Numbered from the stretch's first letter, positions 38,830 to 48,879 are shown. The stretch: 64,000 nucleotides of DNA from Pseudomonas orientalis (GCF_022807995.1 NZ_CP094351.1:1643001-1707000); one strand, 5' to 3'. Translations and numbers: made by a program. Notes: generated by a model from the sequence alone, not told the origin.

Positions 38830-40224
38830 ATGGCTGTCTACAACTACGACGTGGTGGTACTGGGTTCCGGCCCGGCTGGAGAAGGCGCGGCGATGAACGC
38901 TGCCAAGGCAGGGCGCAAGGTGGCGATGGTCGACAGCCGTCGCCAGGTCGGCGGTAACTGCACCCACCTGGGTACCATCCCGTCCAAGGCGTTGCGTCAC
39001 TCCGTGCGCCAGATCATGCAATTCAACACCAATCCGATGTTCCGGGCGATTGGCGAGCCGCGCTGGTTCTCGTTCCCGGACGTGCTCAAAAGCGCCGAGA
39101 AAGTCATCTCCAAGCAAGTCGCTTCGCGTACCGGCTACTACGCCCGTAACCGCGTCGACCTGTTCTTCGGCACCGGCAGCTTCGCCGATGAGCAAACCGT
39201 CGAAGTGGTCTGCGCCAACGGCGTGGTCGAGAAACTGGTGGCCAAGCACATCATCATTGCCACCGGCTCGCGCCCGTACCGTCCGGCGGACATCGATTTC
39301 CACCACCCGCGTATCTACGATAGCGACACCATCCTGAGCCTGGGCCACACCCCGCGCAAACTGATCATCTATGGCGCCGGCGTGATCGGCTGTGAATACG
39401 CCTCGATCTTCAGCGGCCTGGGTGTACTGGTGGAACTGGTGGATAACCGTGACCAGTTGCTGAGCTTCCTCGACTCGGAAATCTCCCAGGCGTTGAGCTA
39501 TCACTTCAGCAACAACAACATCACCGTGCGCCACAACGAAGAGTACGAGCGCGTCGAAGGCCTGGACAACGGGGTGATCCTGCACCTCAAGTCCGGCAAG
39601 AAGATCAAGGCCGACGCTTTGCTGTGGTGCAACGGGCGTACCGGCAACACCGACAAGCTGGGCATGGAAAACATCGGGGTCAAGGTCAACAGCCGTGGCC
39701 AGATCGAGGTGGACGAGAACTACCGCACCTGCGTGACCAACATCTACGGCGCCGGTGACGTGATCGGCTGGCCAAGCCTGGCCAGCGCCGCCCATGACCA
39801 GGGCCGTTCGGCGGCCGGCAGCATTGTCGACAACGGCAGCTGGCGTTACGTGAACGACGTGCCGACCGGGATCTACACGATTCCCGAGATCAGCTCGATC
39901 GGCAAGAACGAGCACGAACTGACCAAGGCCAAGGTGCCTTACGAAGTGGGCAAGGCGTTCTTCAAGAGCATGGCGCGTGCGCAGATTGCCGGTGAGCCGC
40001 AGGGCATGCTGAAGATCCTGTTTCACCGCGAAACCCTGGAAGTGCTCGGCGTACATTGCTTCGGCTACCAGGCGTCGGAGATCGTGCACATTGGCCAGGC
40101 CATCATGAACCAGCCGGGTGATCTGAATACGCTCAAGTATTTCGTCAACACCACGTTCAACTACCCGACCATGGCGGAAGCCTATCGGGTAGCGGCCTAC
40201 GACGGCCTCAACCGGCTTTTTTGA
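38830..40224 (+). CDS. sthA: Soluble pyridine nucleotide transhydrogenase SthA
   Basis: SthA is a cytoplasmic FAD enzyme that moves hydride between NADPH and NAD+ to balance the two pools. The 464-residue protein starts [21 protein letters not shown] (FAD-binding GxGxxG) and has [17 protein letters not shown], in which the second Cys of the usual disulfide-reductase pair is replaced, as is typical for SthA. A second Rossmann motif ([18 protein letters not shown]) binds NAD(P), and the C-terminal dimer domain is complete. GAGGAG lies five bases before the ATG. Single-gene unit. Confidence 0.95.
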   Translation: MAVYNYDVVVLGSGPAGEGAAMNAAKAGRKVAMVDSRRQVGGNCTHLGTIPSKALRHSVRQIMQFNTNPMFRAIGEPRWFSFPDVLKSAEKVISKQVASRTGYYARNRVDLFFGTGSFADEQTVEVVCANGVVEKLVAKHIIIATGSRPYRPADIDFHHPRIYDSDTILSLGHTPRKLIIYGAGVIGCEYASIFSGLGVLVELVDNRDQLLSFLDSEISQALSYHFSNNNITVRHNEEYERVEGLDNGVILHLKSGKKIKADALLWCNGRTGNTDKLGMENIGVKVNSRGQIEVDENYRTCVTNIYGAGDVIGWPSLASAAHDQGRSAAGSIVDNGSWRYVNDVPTGIYTIPEISSIGKNEHELTKAKVPYEVGKAFFKSMARAQIAGEPQGMLKILFHRETLEVLGVHCFGYQASEIVHIGQAIMNQPGDLNTLKYFVNTTFNYPTMAEAYRVAAYDGLNRLF

Positions 40225-40266
40225 GCGGCTCCGGCCGGTGGCCTGAGCCGGCCGGGGAGACCGATT

Positions 40267-40989
40267 TCAGTAATTCCCGAGGGTGGCAGTGGCCAAACCG
40301 GGAAAGTCTGTAATCAGGCTATCTACGCCGAAGTCGGCGAGCCTGCGCATCAGCGCAGGTTCGTTGACTGTCCACACGGATACGTGCAAACCCTGGCGCT
40401 GGGCTTTTTGCAGGCGCTCGGGGGTGCATAACGTCCAGTTCAATGCCAGATATTCGCAGCCATAGTTTTGCGCGACCTTCAGTGGGTCGAGCCAGGCGTA
40501 TTCGGCAACCAGCCCGCGTGACAGGTCGGGGGTGAGTTCAATCGCCGCTTTGAGCACTTCCCGCGAGCTTGAGGTGACGGTGACTTTGTCCATCAGGCCA
40601 AAGCGCACGGCCATCTCGCGGATTGCCAGCACAGTGGTGGCGGCGCGGGTGCGCGAAGCGCTTTTGACTTCCAGCTGCCAGTGATCGAAGTCGCATTTTT
40701 CGAACAGTTCTTCCAGGCGCGGGATCGGGCAGGGGCTGATCCAGCCCGGGCCGCCTTTGCGCGCGTCCATCTTCATCAGGTCCGCCGCCGAGTACTCGAC
40801 GACCTTGCCGCGCCGGTCGGCTGTGCGCTTGAGGGTGGGGTCATGAATGACCATCAGCTCGCCGTCCATGGACAGGTGCAGGTCCAGTTCGCAGCGGCGT
40901 ACGCCGTGCTTGAGGCATTCCTGAAAGCTGGTCAGGGTATTTTCCGGTGCTTCGCCTTTGGCACCGCGATGGCCGTAAATCAGGGTCAC
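40267..40989 (-). CDS. Cytoplasmic glycerophosphodiester phosphodiesterase
   Basis: The enzyme hydrolyses glycerophosphodiesters to glycerol-3-phosphate and an alcohol. The 240-residue protein has the GDPD hallmarks: YGHRGAKGEAPENTL with the first catalytic His and the metal-binding Glu, ELDLHLSMDGELMVIHDPTL with the second His, and the C-terminal VWTVNEPALMRRLADFGVDSLITDFPG. There is no signal peptide, so it resembles the cytoplasmic UgpQ rather than periplasmic GlpQ. The start is GTG at 40989 with AAGGAG about six bases upstream. It lies 44 bp downstream of a PilZ gene and is probably co-transcribed with it (the PA2990-PA2989 pair in PAO1). Confidence 0.9.
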   Translation of the reverse strand: MTLIYGHRGAKGEAPENTLTSFQECLKHGVRRCELDLHLSMDGELMVIHDPTLKRTADRRGKVVEYSAADLMKMDARKGGPGWISPCPIPRLEELFEKCDFDHWQLEVKSASRTRAATTVLAIREMAVRFGLMDKVTVTSSSREVLKAAIELTPDLSRGLVAEYAWLDPLKVAQNYGCEYLALNWTLCTPERLQKAQRQGLHVSVWTVNEPALMRRLADFGVDSLITDFPGLATATLGNY

Positions 40990-41033
40990 AGTTGCTCCTT
41001 TGCGCCAGAATGGCTGGCGTCGTGAATACGCAT

Positions 41034-41612
41034 TCAGAGATCGTCGCTTTGTTCTCGCGCCAGGCGGCGTTCCTGGGCCTGTTTCTGCAGGATATAGCGC
41101 GCCAGCAGCTGGCGTTGGGCGTCGGTCATGGATTCGAATTCGGTGCCCACCTCAAAGCCGTCGCCTTTGGGGGCGCAGTGGGTCACCCGCGCGCGCAACA
41201 GCAGGCCGAGCGCCTGGGGCATCAGCACCAGCTTGACCGCCAGGTGGGTGTCGGGCGCCAGCGGGGCAGGGTGCTGGAAGTCGATGCCGCCTTCGGACAG
41301 GATCACCGGCTGCGGCGCGCCTACCTCATTGAGCAGCCCGCGGGCCATGACCTGGCTGAGCAGGTCCAGGCGCTTGTTCTGCACTTTGAGGAACGCCGCC
41401 AGGCTGCGGTCTTTTTCGTTGATCTGGCGCAGCAGGTGCTGGGCTTCGAATTCGCTGAGGTGCAATTCACTGAGCAGATTGAAAAGCGGCGAATCATCCA
41501 GCAACACTTCCTTGCTCGCCGCGTCGGGAGCCGACAGGCTTTTGATTTGGAGTGCGATCATGTCGTCGATACGGTAGTATTCGCGGCGCTCTTCTTCATC
41601 TAATGTCGACAT
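41034..41612 (-). CDS. PilZ-domain protein with an atypical c-di-GMP motif
   Basis: This 192-residue cytoplasmic protein starts MSTLDEEERREYYRIDDMIALQIK. The RREYYR segment gives the RxxxR half of a PilZ c-di-GMP site. The ~90-residue middle is helical, possibly coiled coil, and a beta-barrel-like C-terminal part follows (VILSEGGIDFQHPAPLAPDTHLAVKLVLMPQAL). The second motif, usually (D/N)xSxxG, here reads LSEGGI without the acidic/Asn residue, so binding is uncertain. The start at 41612 is chosen because the longer in-frame ORF begins with an Arg-rich stretch of no family character. It is divergent from lolC. Confidence 0.8.
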   Translation of the reverse strand: MSTLDEEERREYYRIDDMIALQIKSLSAPDAASKEVLLDDSPLFNLLSELHLSEFEAQHLLRQINEKDRSLAAFLKVQNKRLDLLSQVMARGLLNEVGAPQPVILSEGGIDFQHPAPLAPDTHLAVKLVLMPQALGLLLRARVTHCAPKGDGFEVGTEFESMTDAQRQLLARYILQKQAQERRLAREQSDDL

Positions 41613-41706
41613 GGCGAACCCCAGGTAACGGTAATGGTCTGAGTGTAAAGCTGCTGACCAGACCCCGCCACCGGGACGTCTTCTTTTCCTCCGAACAAGC
41701 CCCGAC

Positions 41707-42957
41707 ATGTTCAGACCTCTCTTCGTATTTATCGGCACGCGTTATACCCGTGCAAAGCGTCGCAATCATTTTGTGTCGTTCATTTCCCTGACCTCGATGA
41801 TCGGTCTCGCCCTGGGCGTGGTCGTGATGATCGTGGTGCTGTCGGTGATGAACGGCTTCGATCATGAGATGCGCACCCGCGTGCTGGGCATGGTGCCCCA
41901 CGCGACCATCGAGGGCGATGCGCCCATCAGCGACTGGCAAAGCCTGGCTGCCAAGGTCAAGCAGAACCCCAAGGTGCTGGCCGTTGCGCCGTTTACCCAG
42001 ATGCAGGGGCTGCTGACCAATGACGGCAAGGTGCAGAAGATCCTGCTCAACGCCGTCGACCCGGCTCAGGAGCGCAACGTCTCGATCATCGACAAGTTCA
42101 TGCTGCAGGGCAGGCTCGATGACCTGGCGCCCGGCAGCTTCGGCATCATCATCGGCGACAAGGCTGCGGCCAAGCTCGGTGTGGGCGTGGGTGACAAGCT
42201 GACCTTCGTCGCGCCGGAGGTCACCGTGACACCGGCCGGCATGTTCCCGCGCATGAAGCGCTTTACCGTGGTCGGTACCTTCCACGTCGGCGCCGGCGAG
42301 ATCGACGGCTACCTTGGGTTGACCAACCTCACCGATCTGGCACGCCTGCATCGCTGGCAGCCGGACCAGGTGCAGGGCCTGCGCCTGAAGTTCAACGACC
42401 TGTTCGACGCGCCGCGCGGCGCCTGGGAAATCGCCCAGCACCTGGGTGAATCCCAGTACTACGCCCGCGACTGGACCCGCACCCACGGCAACCTGTACCA
42501 GGCCATCCGCATGGAAAAAGCCATGATCGGCCTGCTGCTGTTGTTGATCGTCGCAGTGGCTGCCTTCAACATCATCTCCACGCTGGTGATGGTGGTGAAC
42601 GACAAGAAGGGCGACATCGCCATCCTGCGTACCCTGGGCGCCACGCCGGGGCAGATCATGGCGATCTTCATGGTGCAGGGCACCGTGATCGGCGTGGTCG
42701 GCACCCTGATCGGTACCGCCGTCGGGATTCTCGCCGCGTTGAATGTCAGCGCCGCCATCGCCCTGCTTGAAAAAGTACTCGGCCACAAATTCCTCAACGC
42801 CGACGTCTACTTCATCGACTACCTGCCGTCCCAGGTTCAGGCCCAGGATGTGCTGATGGTGGGCGGTGCCGCGTTGGTCCTGAGTTTCCTTGCCACCCTG
42901 TATCCAGCCTGGCGCGCGGCACGTACCCAGCCAGCACAGGCATTACGTTATGAGTGA
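41707..42957 (+). CDS. lolC: Lipoprotein-releasing ABC transporter permease LolC
   Basis: This is an inner-membrane subunit of LolCDE, which extracts outer-membrane lipoproteins and hands them to LolA. The 416-residue protein has the MacB/LolC layout: one N-terminal transmembrane helix ([30 protein letters not shown]), a large periplasmic domain to about residue 265, then three C-terminal helices. The sequence [19 protein letters not shown] is the coupling-helix region facing LolD. It overlaps lolD. Its paralogue lolE follows, with near-identical N- and C-terminal regions and a diverged periplasmic domain. LolC and LolE are told apart only by order here. Confidence 0.9.
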   Translation: MFRPLFVFIGTRYTRAKRRNHFVSFISLTSMIGLALGVVVMIVVLSVMNGFDHEMRTRVLGMVPHATIEGDAPISDWQSLAAKVKQNPKVLAVAPFTQMQGLLTNDGKVQKILLNAVDPAQERNVSIIDKFMLQGRLDDLAPGSFGIIIGDKAAAKLGVGVGDKLTFVAPEVTVTPAGMFPRMKRFTVVGTFHVGAGEIDGYLGLTNLTDLARLHRWQPDQVQGLRLKFNDLFDAPRGAWEIAQHLGESQYYARDWTRTHGNLYQAIRMEKAMIGLLLLLIVAVAAFNIISTLVMVVNDKKGDIAILRTLGATPGQIMAIFMVQGTVIGVVGTLIGTAVGILAALNVSAAIALLEKVLGHKFLNADVYFIDYLPSQVQAQDVLMVGGAALVLSFLATLYPAWRAARTQPAQALRYE

Positions 42958-42964
42958 ATCGGGC

Positions 42965-43648
42965 ATGAGTGAAAAAGCAATCCTGAGCTGCCGCAACCTG
43001 GGCAAATCCTACGAGGAAGGCCCGGAATCCGTGGTGGTGCTGGCCAACCTGCAACTTGAACTGCATCCGGGCGAACGCGTGGCGATCGTCGGCAGTTCCG
43101 GTTCCGGCAAAAGTACCTTGCTCAACCTGTTGGGCGGCCTCGATACGCCGTCCCAGGGCAGCGTATGGCTGGCCGGTGAAGAGCTGTCGGCCCTGAATGA
43201 AAAGGCCCGTGGCCAGTTGCGCAACCGTTCGCTGGGTTTTGTGTACCAGTTCCACCACCTGCTGCCGGAATTCACCGCCCTGGAAAACGTGTGCATGCCG
43301 CTGCTGATCGGCAAGACCGCGATCCCCGAGGCGCGCCAGCGTGCCACCGCCTTGCTGGAGCGCGTCGGCCTCGGCCATCGCCTGGAGCACAAGCCGGCCG
43401 AGCTGTCCGGTGGTGAGCGTCAGCGTGTGGCCATCGCCCGTGCCCTGGTGAACAACCCGGGGCTGGTGATGCTCGACGAGCCGACCGGCAACCTCGACTC
43501 CCACACCGCTCAGGGCATCAAGGACTTGATGCTGGAGCTGAGCACCCAGATGCGCACCGCGTTCCTGGTGGTGACCCATGACATGAGCATGGCCCGTCAG
43601 ATGGACCGCGTACTGCATCTGCAGGAAGGTCATCTGGTCGCTATCTGA
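42965..43648 (+). CDS. lolD: Lipoprotein-releasing ABC transporter ATPase LolD
   Basis: LolD is the cytoplasmic ATPase of LolCDE. The 227-residue protein has Walker [10 protein letters not shown], the LolD-typical Q-loop region [18 protein letters not shown], signature LSGGERQR, Walker [13 protein letters not shown] and the switch His in VVTHDMSMA. Two starts are possible: ATG 42965 (MSEKAILSC..., the usual LolD length) and ATG 42950, which overlaps the lolC stop by 8 bp and adds five residues. Either way lolC and lolD are translationally close. Confidence 0.92.
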   Translation: MSEKAILSCRNLGKSYEEGPESVVVLANLQLELHPGERVAIVGSSGSGKSTLLNLLGGLDTPSQGSVWLAGEELSALNEKARGQLRNRSLGFVYQFHHLLPEFTALENVCMPLLIGKTAIPEARQRATALLERVGLGHRLEHKPAELSGGERQRVAIARALVNNPGLVMLDEPTGNLDSHTAQGIKDLMLELSTQMRTAFLVVTHDMSMARQMDRVLHLQEGHLVAI

Positions 43649-43656
43649 GTGGCTGC

Positions 43657-43686
43657 AAGCCCGGTTTTTCGAGGCCGGGCTTTTTT
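43657..43686 (+). terminator. Terminator-like hairpin between lolD and lolE
   Basis: The stem gcccgg / ccgggc (extended by A-T pairs) with a T-run stands 10 bp after lolD and 24 bp before lolE. It may partly uncouple lolE expression from lolCD. Confidence 0.75.
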
Positions 43687-43709
43687 ATTTTTTCAGGCGG
43701 TGCAAGCGA

Positions 43710-44954
43710 ATGTTCAGACCGTTATCGATTTTCATCGGCACGCGCTATACCCGCGCCAAACGCCGCAACCGTTTTGTCTCGTTTATCTCGATGACCTCAA
43801 TGATCGGCCTCGCCCTGGGCGTATTGGCGATGATCGTGGTGCTCTCGGTGATGAACGGCTTCCAGCGCGAAATGAGCTCGCGCATCCTCGGCATGGTGCC
43901 CCACGCTACGATCGTCGGCGTCAAGCCGATCGATGACTGGCAACCGGTAGCCGCTGCCGCGATGAAGAACCCGCAAGTGACGGCGGCGGTACCGTTCACA
44001 CAGATGGACGGCATGTTCTCCTACAAGGGCGCGATGCAGCCGATTGAGATCAGCGGCGTCGATCCGGCCCAGGAAGGCAAGGTGTCGATCGTGGCCAAGC
44101 ACATCGTGCGCGGCAAACTGGACGACCTGAAGCCCGGTGAGTTCGGTGTGGTGATCGGCGACATCACCGCACGCCGCTTCCGCCTCAACGTGGGCGACAA
44201 ACTGACCTTGATCGTGCCGGAAATCAGCACCGCGCCGGGCGGCATCACCCCGCGCATGCAGCGCTTGAACGTGGTGGGTATCTTCAAGGTGGGCGCCGAG
44301 CTGGACGGCTCCATGGCCTTGATCAATATGGCCGACGCGGCCGAAATACAGCATTGGCAACCCAACCAGGTGCAGAGCGTGCGCCTGGCGGTGACCGACC
44401 TGTACGCGGCGCCCAAGGTCTCGGCGGACATCGCCGCCAGCCTCGGCGCGGGGTATAAGGCGGACGACTGGACCCACACCCAGGGCAGCCTGTTCAGTGC
44501 GATGAAGATGGAAAAAACCATGATCGGCCTGCTGCTGCTGATGATCGTTGCGGTGGCCGCCTTCAACATCATCGCCACCTTGATCATGGTGGTGAACGAC
44601 AAGGGCGCCGACATTGCGATCCTGCGCACCATCGGCGCCACGCCTCGGCAGATCATGGCGATCTTCATGGTGCAGGGCACGGTGATCGGCGTGGTCGGCA
44701 CCCTCATCGGCGGCGTGCTGGGGGTGCTTGCGGCGCTGAACGTGAGCGAACTGGTGGGCTGGCTGGAGCGGGTGAGCGGGCAGCACATCTTCAGTTCGGA
44801 TGTGTACTTCGTCAGTAACCTGCCGTCCGAGCTGCAAGGGGGTGATGTGTTGCTGATTTGCTCGGCGGGGTTTGTGCTGAGCTTCCTGGCGACAATTTAC
44901 CCGGCGTATCGGGCGGCGAAGATTGAGCCGGCGCATGCGCTCAGGTATTCGTAG
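43710..44954 (+). CDS. lolE: Lipoprotein-releasing ABC transporter permease LolE
   Basis: This is the second permease subunit of LolCDE. At 414 residues it shares the LolC layout, beginning [37 protein letters not shown], with a periplasmic domain and three C-terminal transmembrane helices ([59 protein letters not shown]). The [19 protein letters not shown] coupling region is conserved. It lies 61 bp after lolD behind a terminator-like hairpin, with AGGCGGT upstream of the ATG, so it may have its own expression level. Confidence 0.9.
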   Translation: MFRPLSIFIGTRYTRAKRRNRFVSFISMTSMIGLALGVLAMIVVLSVMNGFQREMSSRILGMVPHATIVGVKPIDDWQPVAAAAMKNPQVTAAVPFTQMDGMFSYKGAMQPIEISGVDPAQEGKVSIVAKHIVRGKLDDLKPGEFGVVIGDITARRFRLNVGDKLTLIVPEISTAPGGITPRMQRLNVVGIFKVGAELDGSMALINMADAAEIQHWQPNQVQSVRLAVTDLYAAPKVSADIAASLGAGYKADDWTHTQGSLFSAMKMEKTMIGLLLLMIVAVAAFNIIATLIMVVNDKGADIAILRTIGATPRQIMAIFMVQGTVIGVVGTLIGGVLGVLAALNVSELVGWLERVSGQHIFSSDVYFVSNLPSELQGGDVLLICSAGFVLSFLATIYPAYRAAKIEPAHALRYS

Positions 44955-44969
44955 CGGATGAGACCGCTA

Positions 44970-45052
44970 TCGGGGGCAAGCCCCCTCCCACATTTTGACC
45001 TCTTTTCTCCTGAATAAACGCGGTCCACTGTGGGAGGGGGCTTGCCCCCGAT
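44970..45052. repeat. REPIN (type B REP pair)
   Basis: Inverted type B REPs with inward tgtggg ends and a ~35 bp spacer lie between the convergent lolE and copS genes. The spacer resembles that of the element at 29298-29380 (both contain aaacgcggtc). Confidence 0.87.
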
Positions 45053-45071
45053 GGGGCCGGCCCGGCTTGCA

Positions 45072-46427
45072 TCAATCTTCCCTGGGCAACTCAATCACAA
45101 ACCGCGCCCACCCCGCCTCAGACTCACAATAAATCCTCCCCCCATGCGCCCGCACAATCGACTGGGTGATCGCCAGCCCAAGCCCCGCATGCTCGCTGCT
45201 GCCTTCGCGCCGCGCCGGATCGGCCCGGTAGAAGCGATCGAACAGCTTGGGTAACACATCTTTCGAAATGCCCTCTCCGGTATTTTCCACCGTCAGCCTC
45301 ACGCAGCGTTCATCGTCTGCCAGGCGTACCCGCACCTCACCGCCCGCCGGGGTAAACCTGAGTGCGTTCTCCAGCAGATTGGACAAGGCCCGGCGCAACA
45401 TGCCGCGATCACCGGCCGCGTGGGCATGGCCTTCACATATCAACGAAACCTGCGCGTCTTCGGCCAGCAGCGCAAAAAACTCCAGCAACGCCTCCACTTC
45501 ATCGGCCAGTGCCAACGGCTCGCGCCTGGGGGTCAGCAAACCGTGATCGGCTTTGGCCAGGTACAGCATGTCGTTGACCAATTGCGCCATCCACTGCAAT
45601 TCCTCCAGGTTGCTGTGCAGTGCTTCGCGGTAATCCTCCAGTGGGCGCGGCTGGGTGAGGATGACCTGGGTCTGGGTCAGCAGGTTCGACAGCGGTGTGC
45701 GCAGTTCATGGGCGATATCGGCGGAGAAGGCCGACAGACGCTGGAATGCATCGTCCAGCCGCCCCAGCATGGCATTGAAGGTCTGCGCCAGCTCGGCCAA
45801 CTCGACCGGCATCTGCTGCTGCGGCAAGCGTTGCGTCAGGGAATGGGCGGACACGCCAGCGGCGACCTCGCCCATGCGCCGCAAGGGCCGCAGCCCGCTG
45901 CGCGCCGCCCAGGCGCCGAGCAGTGCGGTGGCCAGGGCCGAGAGGCCGACGGTCAGCCAGATCAAGCGCTGCATGCGTTGCAGGAAATGCTGGTGGTGGG
46001 TGATGTCGAGTATCAGGGTCAACTGCGCTGAGTCAGGTTGGCCGGGGTTCAAGGGCGCGTTGTACACGCGATAGGCGGTGTCTGCCTGTTGCAGGCTGTG
46101 CAGGCCGGGCCCCGCGGGCAACGTAACGCCCGGTGCCTGGTCAAGCCAGCGCTGGTCGCTCGCCGTGATGCGCAAGGTGAGGTCGGGCTGATGGCTGAGG
46201 TCGGCGCGCAGTTGGGGTTCGCGTTGGGTGAAGGCGTGCGGCGAGTCGACACCCTGCAACGTGCTGCGCAGCGCCACCAGCCGGCTGTCCAATTGTTGCT
46301 GGTCCAGCTCGATAAAGTGCGCTTCGCTGGCGTGGTTGAACAACACGCCGGCGAACAGCGAAACCACGGCGGTGCACGCGGCAAACAGCAGTGCCAGGCG
46401 GCTGGCGAGGGACAGACGCTGGATCAA
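45072..46427 (-). CDS. copS: Copper-responsive sensor histidine kinase CopS
   Basis: CopS is an inner-membrane sensor that detects periplasmic copper and phosphorylates CopR. The 451-residue protein has two transmembrane helices (about residues 10-30 and 153-175) around a periplasmic sensor domain, then HAMP, the phosphoacceptor H240 in [15 protein letters not shown], and a HATPase domain with N box [11 protein letters not shown] and [11 protein letters not shown]. The start is TTG at 46427: it overlaps the copR stop (TTGA) and has GGAG eight bases upstream inside copR, which points to translational coupling. A longer in-frame ORF exists but is not needed. The CopS name rests on the family and the adjacent cupredoxin. 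Confidence 0.87.
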   Translation of the reverse strand: MIQRLSLASRLALLFAACTAVVSLFAGVLFNHASEAHFIELDQQQLDSRLVALRSTLQGVDSPHAFTQREPQLRADLSHQPDLTLRITASDQRWLDQAPGVTLPAGPGLHSLQQADTAYRVYNAPLNPGQPDSAQLTLILDITHHQHFLQRMQRLIWLTVGLSALATALLGAWAARSGLRPLRRMGEVAAGVSAHSLTQRLPQQQMPVELAELAQTFNAMLGRLDDAFQRLSAFSADIAHELRTPLSNLLTQTQVILTQPRPLEDYREALHSNLEELQWMAQLVNDMLYLAKADHGLLTPRREPLALADEVEALLEFFALLAEDAQVSLICEGHAHAAGDRGMLRRALSNLLENALRFTPAGGEVRVRLADDERCVRLTVENTGEGISKDVLPKLFDRFYRADPARREGSSEHAGLGLAITQSIVRAHGGRIYCESEAGWARFVIELPRED

Positions 46428-47104
46428 GAGAAGCGCTCCTCCAGTACATAGCCCATGCCGCGCACGGTGTGGATCAGCTTGTTGGGAAAGGCGTCGTCGA
46501 CTTTCAGGCGCAGGCGGCGGATCGCCACTTCGATGATGTTGGTGTCGCTGTCGAAATTCATGTCCCACACCTGCGAGGCGATCAGCGACTTGGGCAGCAC
46601 TTCGCCCTGGCGGCGCAGCAGCAGTTCCAGCAGGGAAAACTCCTTGGCGGTGAGGTCGATACGCTGGCCGCTGCGTTCGACGCGGCGGCGGATCAGGTCC
46701 AGGCGCAGGTCGGCCAGTTGCAGGTGGGTGTCCTGCGGCGCGCTGCCGCCACGCCGTAACAGGCTGCGCACGCGGGCGAGCAGCTCGGAGAAGGCGAAGG
46801 GCTTGACCAGGTAATCGTCGGCGCCCAGCTCCAGGCCGTGGACGCGATCCTCCACCGCGTCGCGTGCGGTAAGAAACAGCACGGGAATGTCCAGGCCGGC
46901 ACTGCGCACCGCTTGCAGGATTTGCCAGCCATCACGACCGGGCAGCATCACATCGAGGATCAGCAAGTCATAGTCGCCGGTCAGCGCCAGGTGCTGCCCA
47001 CTGGTGCCGTCGGCCACCAACTCGGTGGTAAACCCGGCCTCGGCCAGGCCCTGGCGCAGATAGTGGCCGGTTTTCGGTTGGTCTTCGACAATCAGCAGTT
47101 TCAT
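46424..47104 (-). CDS. copR: Copper response regulator CopR
   Basis: CopR is an OmpR/PhoB-type regulator of copper-resistance genes. The 226-residue protein has a receiver domain with phosphoacceptor D51 ([15 protein letters not shown]) and K in YLVKPFAF, then a winged-helix DNA-binding domain ([29 protein letters not shown]...[16 protein letters not shown]). The start is the ATG at 47104. It overlaps copS by four bases. A CopR-like palindrome stands upstream of the divergent cupredoxin gene. In PAO1 the same genes (PA2809-PA2810) lie by PA2807 and queF, which supports this name. Confidence 0.9.
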   Translation of the reverse strand: MKLLIVEDQPKTGHYLRQGLAEAGFTTELVADGTSGQHLALTGDYDLLILDVMLPGRDGWQILQAVRSAGLDIPVLFLTARDAVEDRVHGLELGADDYLVKPFAFSELLARVRSLLRRGGSAPQDTHLQLADLRLDLIRRRVERSGQRIDLTAKEFSLLELLLRRQGEVLPKSLIASQVWDMNFDSDTNIIEVAIRRLRLKVDDAFPNKLIHTVRGMGYVLEERFS

Positions 47105-47137
47105 GTAAGGCTCTTGGCAAAGGATGGACGCTTCCCT

Positions 47138-47235
47138 GTAGGAGCGAGCTCGCTCGCGAAAAACGTCAACGATAACGCGTACTCTCTGGCTTGACGCGGC
47201 GTGCTGATGTTCTTCGCGAGCAAGCTCGCTCCTAC
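47138..47235. repeat. REPIN (type A REP pair)
   Basis: A 98 bp type A REPIN sits in the divergent copR/cupredoxin intergenic region; one arm is altered to gagcgagctcgctcgc. In PAO1 I recall the small gene ptrA in this gap; no ptrA-like ORF is present here. Confidence 0.86.
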
Positions 47236-47270
47236 TACAATAAGCGGCTGAGCGCGCCAACGGGGTAACC

Positions 47271-47286
47271 TGACAAAGTTGTAATC
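47271..47286. promoter_or_regulatory. CopR-type operator (cop box)
   Basis: The near-perfect palindrome tgacaa-ag-ttgtaa, followed by tc, lies 76 bp upstream of the cupredoxin ATG. It fits the TGACA...TGTNAT pattern of CopR/CusR-family boxes, with one mismatch between its half-sites. Confidence 0.7.
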
Positions 47287-47361
47287 TAGCAGTCAGCTCG
47301 CTGGCAGCGGGCTTATCTTAGAGTGCTGCCCGAGCGGGTTATGTATTTTTGGAGAAGAGAG

Positions 47362-47874
47362 ATGGCGTTGCGTACACCCCTGTTGCTGGCGGGCTGCCTG
47401 TTGGCGTTGAGCTTCAATGCACTGGCTGATGCGTCTCGCACCTACGCGTTTGGCCAACCGGCACCGGCTGACAAAGCCACACGTACGGTGGAGGTGACGC
47501 TGCAGGATATTTCCTTCTCGCCTAAGTCCCTGGACGTAAAGGCCGGTGAGACCGTTCGTTTTGTACTGGTCAACAAAGGCCAGTTGCTCCACGAATTCAA
47601 CCTGGGCGACGCGGCCATGCACGCCGAACACCAGAAGGAGATGTTGCAGATGCAGGCCAGCGGCATGTTGACGGCCACCGGCATGGGAGCCATGGACCAC
47701 AGTAAAATGGGGCACGGCGCGATGAAGCACGATGATCCGAACAGCGTGTTGGTCGAACCCGGCAAAACCGCCGAGATGACGTGGACCTTTAGCAAGGCCA
47801 CCGGCCTGGAGTTCGCCTGCAATCTGCCCGGGCATTACCAGGCGGGCATGGTGGGCACGCTGACCGTTGAGTAA
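47362..47874 (+). CDS. Periplasmic cupredoxin (copper-tolerance plastocyanin-like protein)
   Basis: This 170-residue secreted protein has the signal peptide MALRTPLLLAGCLLALSFNALA and a single cupredoxin domain. A type 1 copper site is visible: His in LLHEFNLG, then Cys, His and Met in ACNLPGHYQAGM. An insertion rich in Met and His (HAEHQKEMLQMQ...GMGAMDHSKMGHGAMKHD) precedes the second half and could hold extra copper. The start ATG 47362 has GGAGAAGAG directly upstream; an ATG at 47341 is possible but would lengthen the pre-signal segment. It is divergent from copRS behind a CopR-like operator, so copper induction is likely. Equivalent to PA2807. Confidence 0.88.
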   Translation: MALRTPLLLAGCLLALSFNALADASRTYAFGQPAPADKATRTVEVTLQDISFSPKSLDVKAGETVRFVLVNKGQLLHEFNLGDAAMHAEHQKEMLQMQASGMLTATGMGAMDHSKMGHGAMKHDDPNSVLVEPGKTAEMTWTFSKATGLEFACNLPGHYQAGMVGTLTVE

Positions 47875-47940
47875 GGCGTTCCTTAAGGGCGGGAGCAAAG
47901 GCTGGTAGACTGGCGCGGTTTATTTAGCCAGGTTTCCGCC

Positions 47941-48771
47941 ATGCATCCCGCAGCCGAACATTCGCCGCTGGGCAAGTCCAGTGAATACATTTGCACCTAC
48001 ACCCCTTCGTTGCTGTTCCCGATCCCTCGCGCCGCCAAGTGGGCCGAGCTGGGCCTGAGCGCCGAGACCCTGCCTTACAAGGGCGTGGATTTCTGGAACT
48101 GCTTCGAACTGTCCTGGTTGCTGCCGTCCGGTAAGCCGGTGGTGGCCATCGGTGAGTTCAGCATCCCGGCCGACTCGCCGAACATCATCGAGTCCAAGTC
48201 CTTCAAGCTGTACCTCAACTCGTTGAACCAGACCGCGTTTGCCGATACACATCAGCTGGAAGAAACCCTGCGCAACGACCTCAGCGCCGCCGCCGGCAAG
48301 CCGGTCAGCGTGCGCATCCGCAGCCTGGCCGAAATCGAAGCGCAAGGCGTGATGGCATTGCCGGGCGTGTGCATTGATGATCTGGATATCAGCGTCAGCA
48401 ACTACGAGCACCCGCGTCCGGAGCTGTTGCGCTGTGATGACTCGCGTGTAATGGAGGAGAGCGTGCACAGCCACCTGCTCAAATCCAACTGCCCGGTCAC
48501 CAGCCAGCCCGATTGGGGCAGTGTGGTGGTGGAGTACCGTGGCGCGGCGCTGGATCACGCCAGCCTGCTGGAGTACCTGGTGAGCTTCCGTCAGCACTCG
48601 GACTTCCATGAACAGTGCGTGGAGCGCATCTTTCTGGACCTGCAGCGCTTGCTCAAGCCGGCGAAATTGACTGTGTATGCGCGGTATGTGCGTCGGGGTG
48701 GGCTGGATATCAACCCGTATCGCAGTACCGAGGATGTGGCGTTCCAGAACGTACGCCTGGCGCGCCAGTAA
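47941..48771 (+). CDS. queF: NADPH-dependent 7-cyano-7-deazaguanine reductase QueF
   Basis: QueF reduces the nitrile preQ0 to the amine preQ1 in queuosine biosynthesis. The 276-residue protein is the long, two-domain form. The N-terminal half carries NADPH-binding [14 protein letters not shown], and the C-terminal half has the catalytic C184 in [20 protein letters not shown] with the substrate-binding Glu/His region [15 protein letters not shown]. Length and motifs are standard. The ATG at 47941 is preceded by CAGGTTTCCGCC, a modest site. It stands alone, 66 bp after the cupredoxin gene. Confidence 0.95.
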   Translation: MHPAAEHSPLGKSSEYICTYTPSLLFPIPRAAKWAELGLSAETLPYKGVDFWNCFELSWLLPSGKPVVAIGEFSIPADSPNIIESKSFKLYLNSLNQTAFADTHQLEETLRNDLSAAAGKPVSVRIRSLAEIEAQGVMALPGVCIDDLDISVSNYEHPRPELLRCDDSRVMEESVHSHLLKSNCPVTSQPDWGSVVVEYRGAALDHASLLEYLVSFRQHSDFHEQCVERIFLDLQRLLKPAKLTVYARYVRRGGLDINPYRSTEDVAFQNVRLARQ

Positions 48772-48790
48772 GCCTGCACACAAAACCAAA

Positions 48791-48879
48791 TGTGGGAGGG
48801 GGTTTGCCCCCGATTGCAGGGGGTCAGACACAGATGCTGTGACTGACACTCCGCTATCGGGGGCAAGCCCCCTCCCACA
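48791..48879. repeat. REPIN (type B REP pair)
   Basis: Inverted type B REPs with outward tgtggg ends lie between queF and the DUF4404 gene. One arm carries a C-to-T change (ggtttgcccc). Confidence 0.87.
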
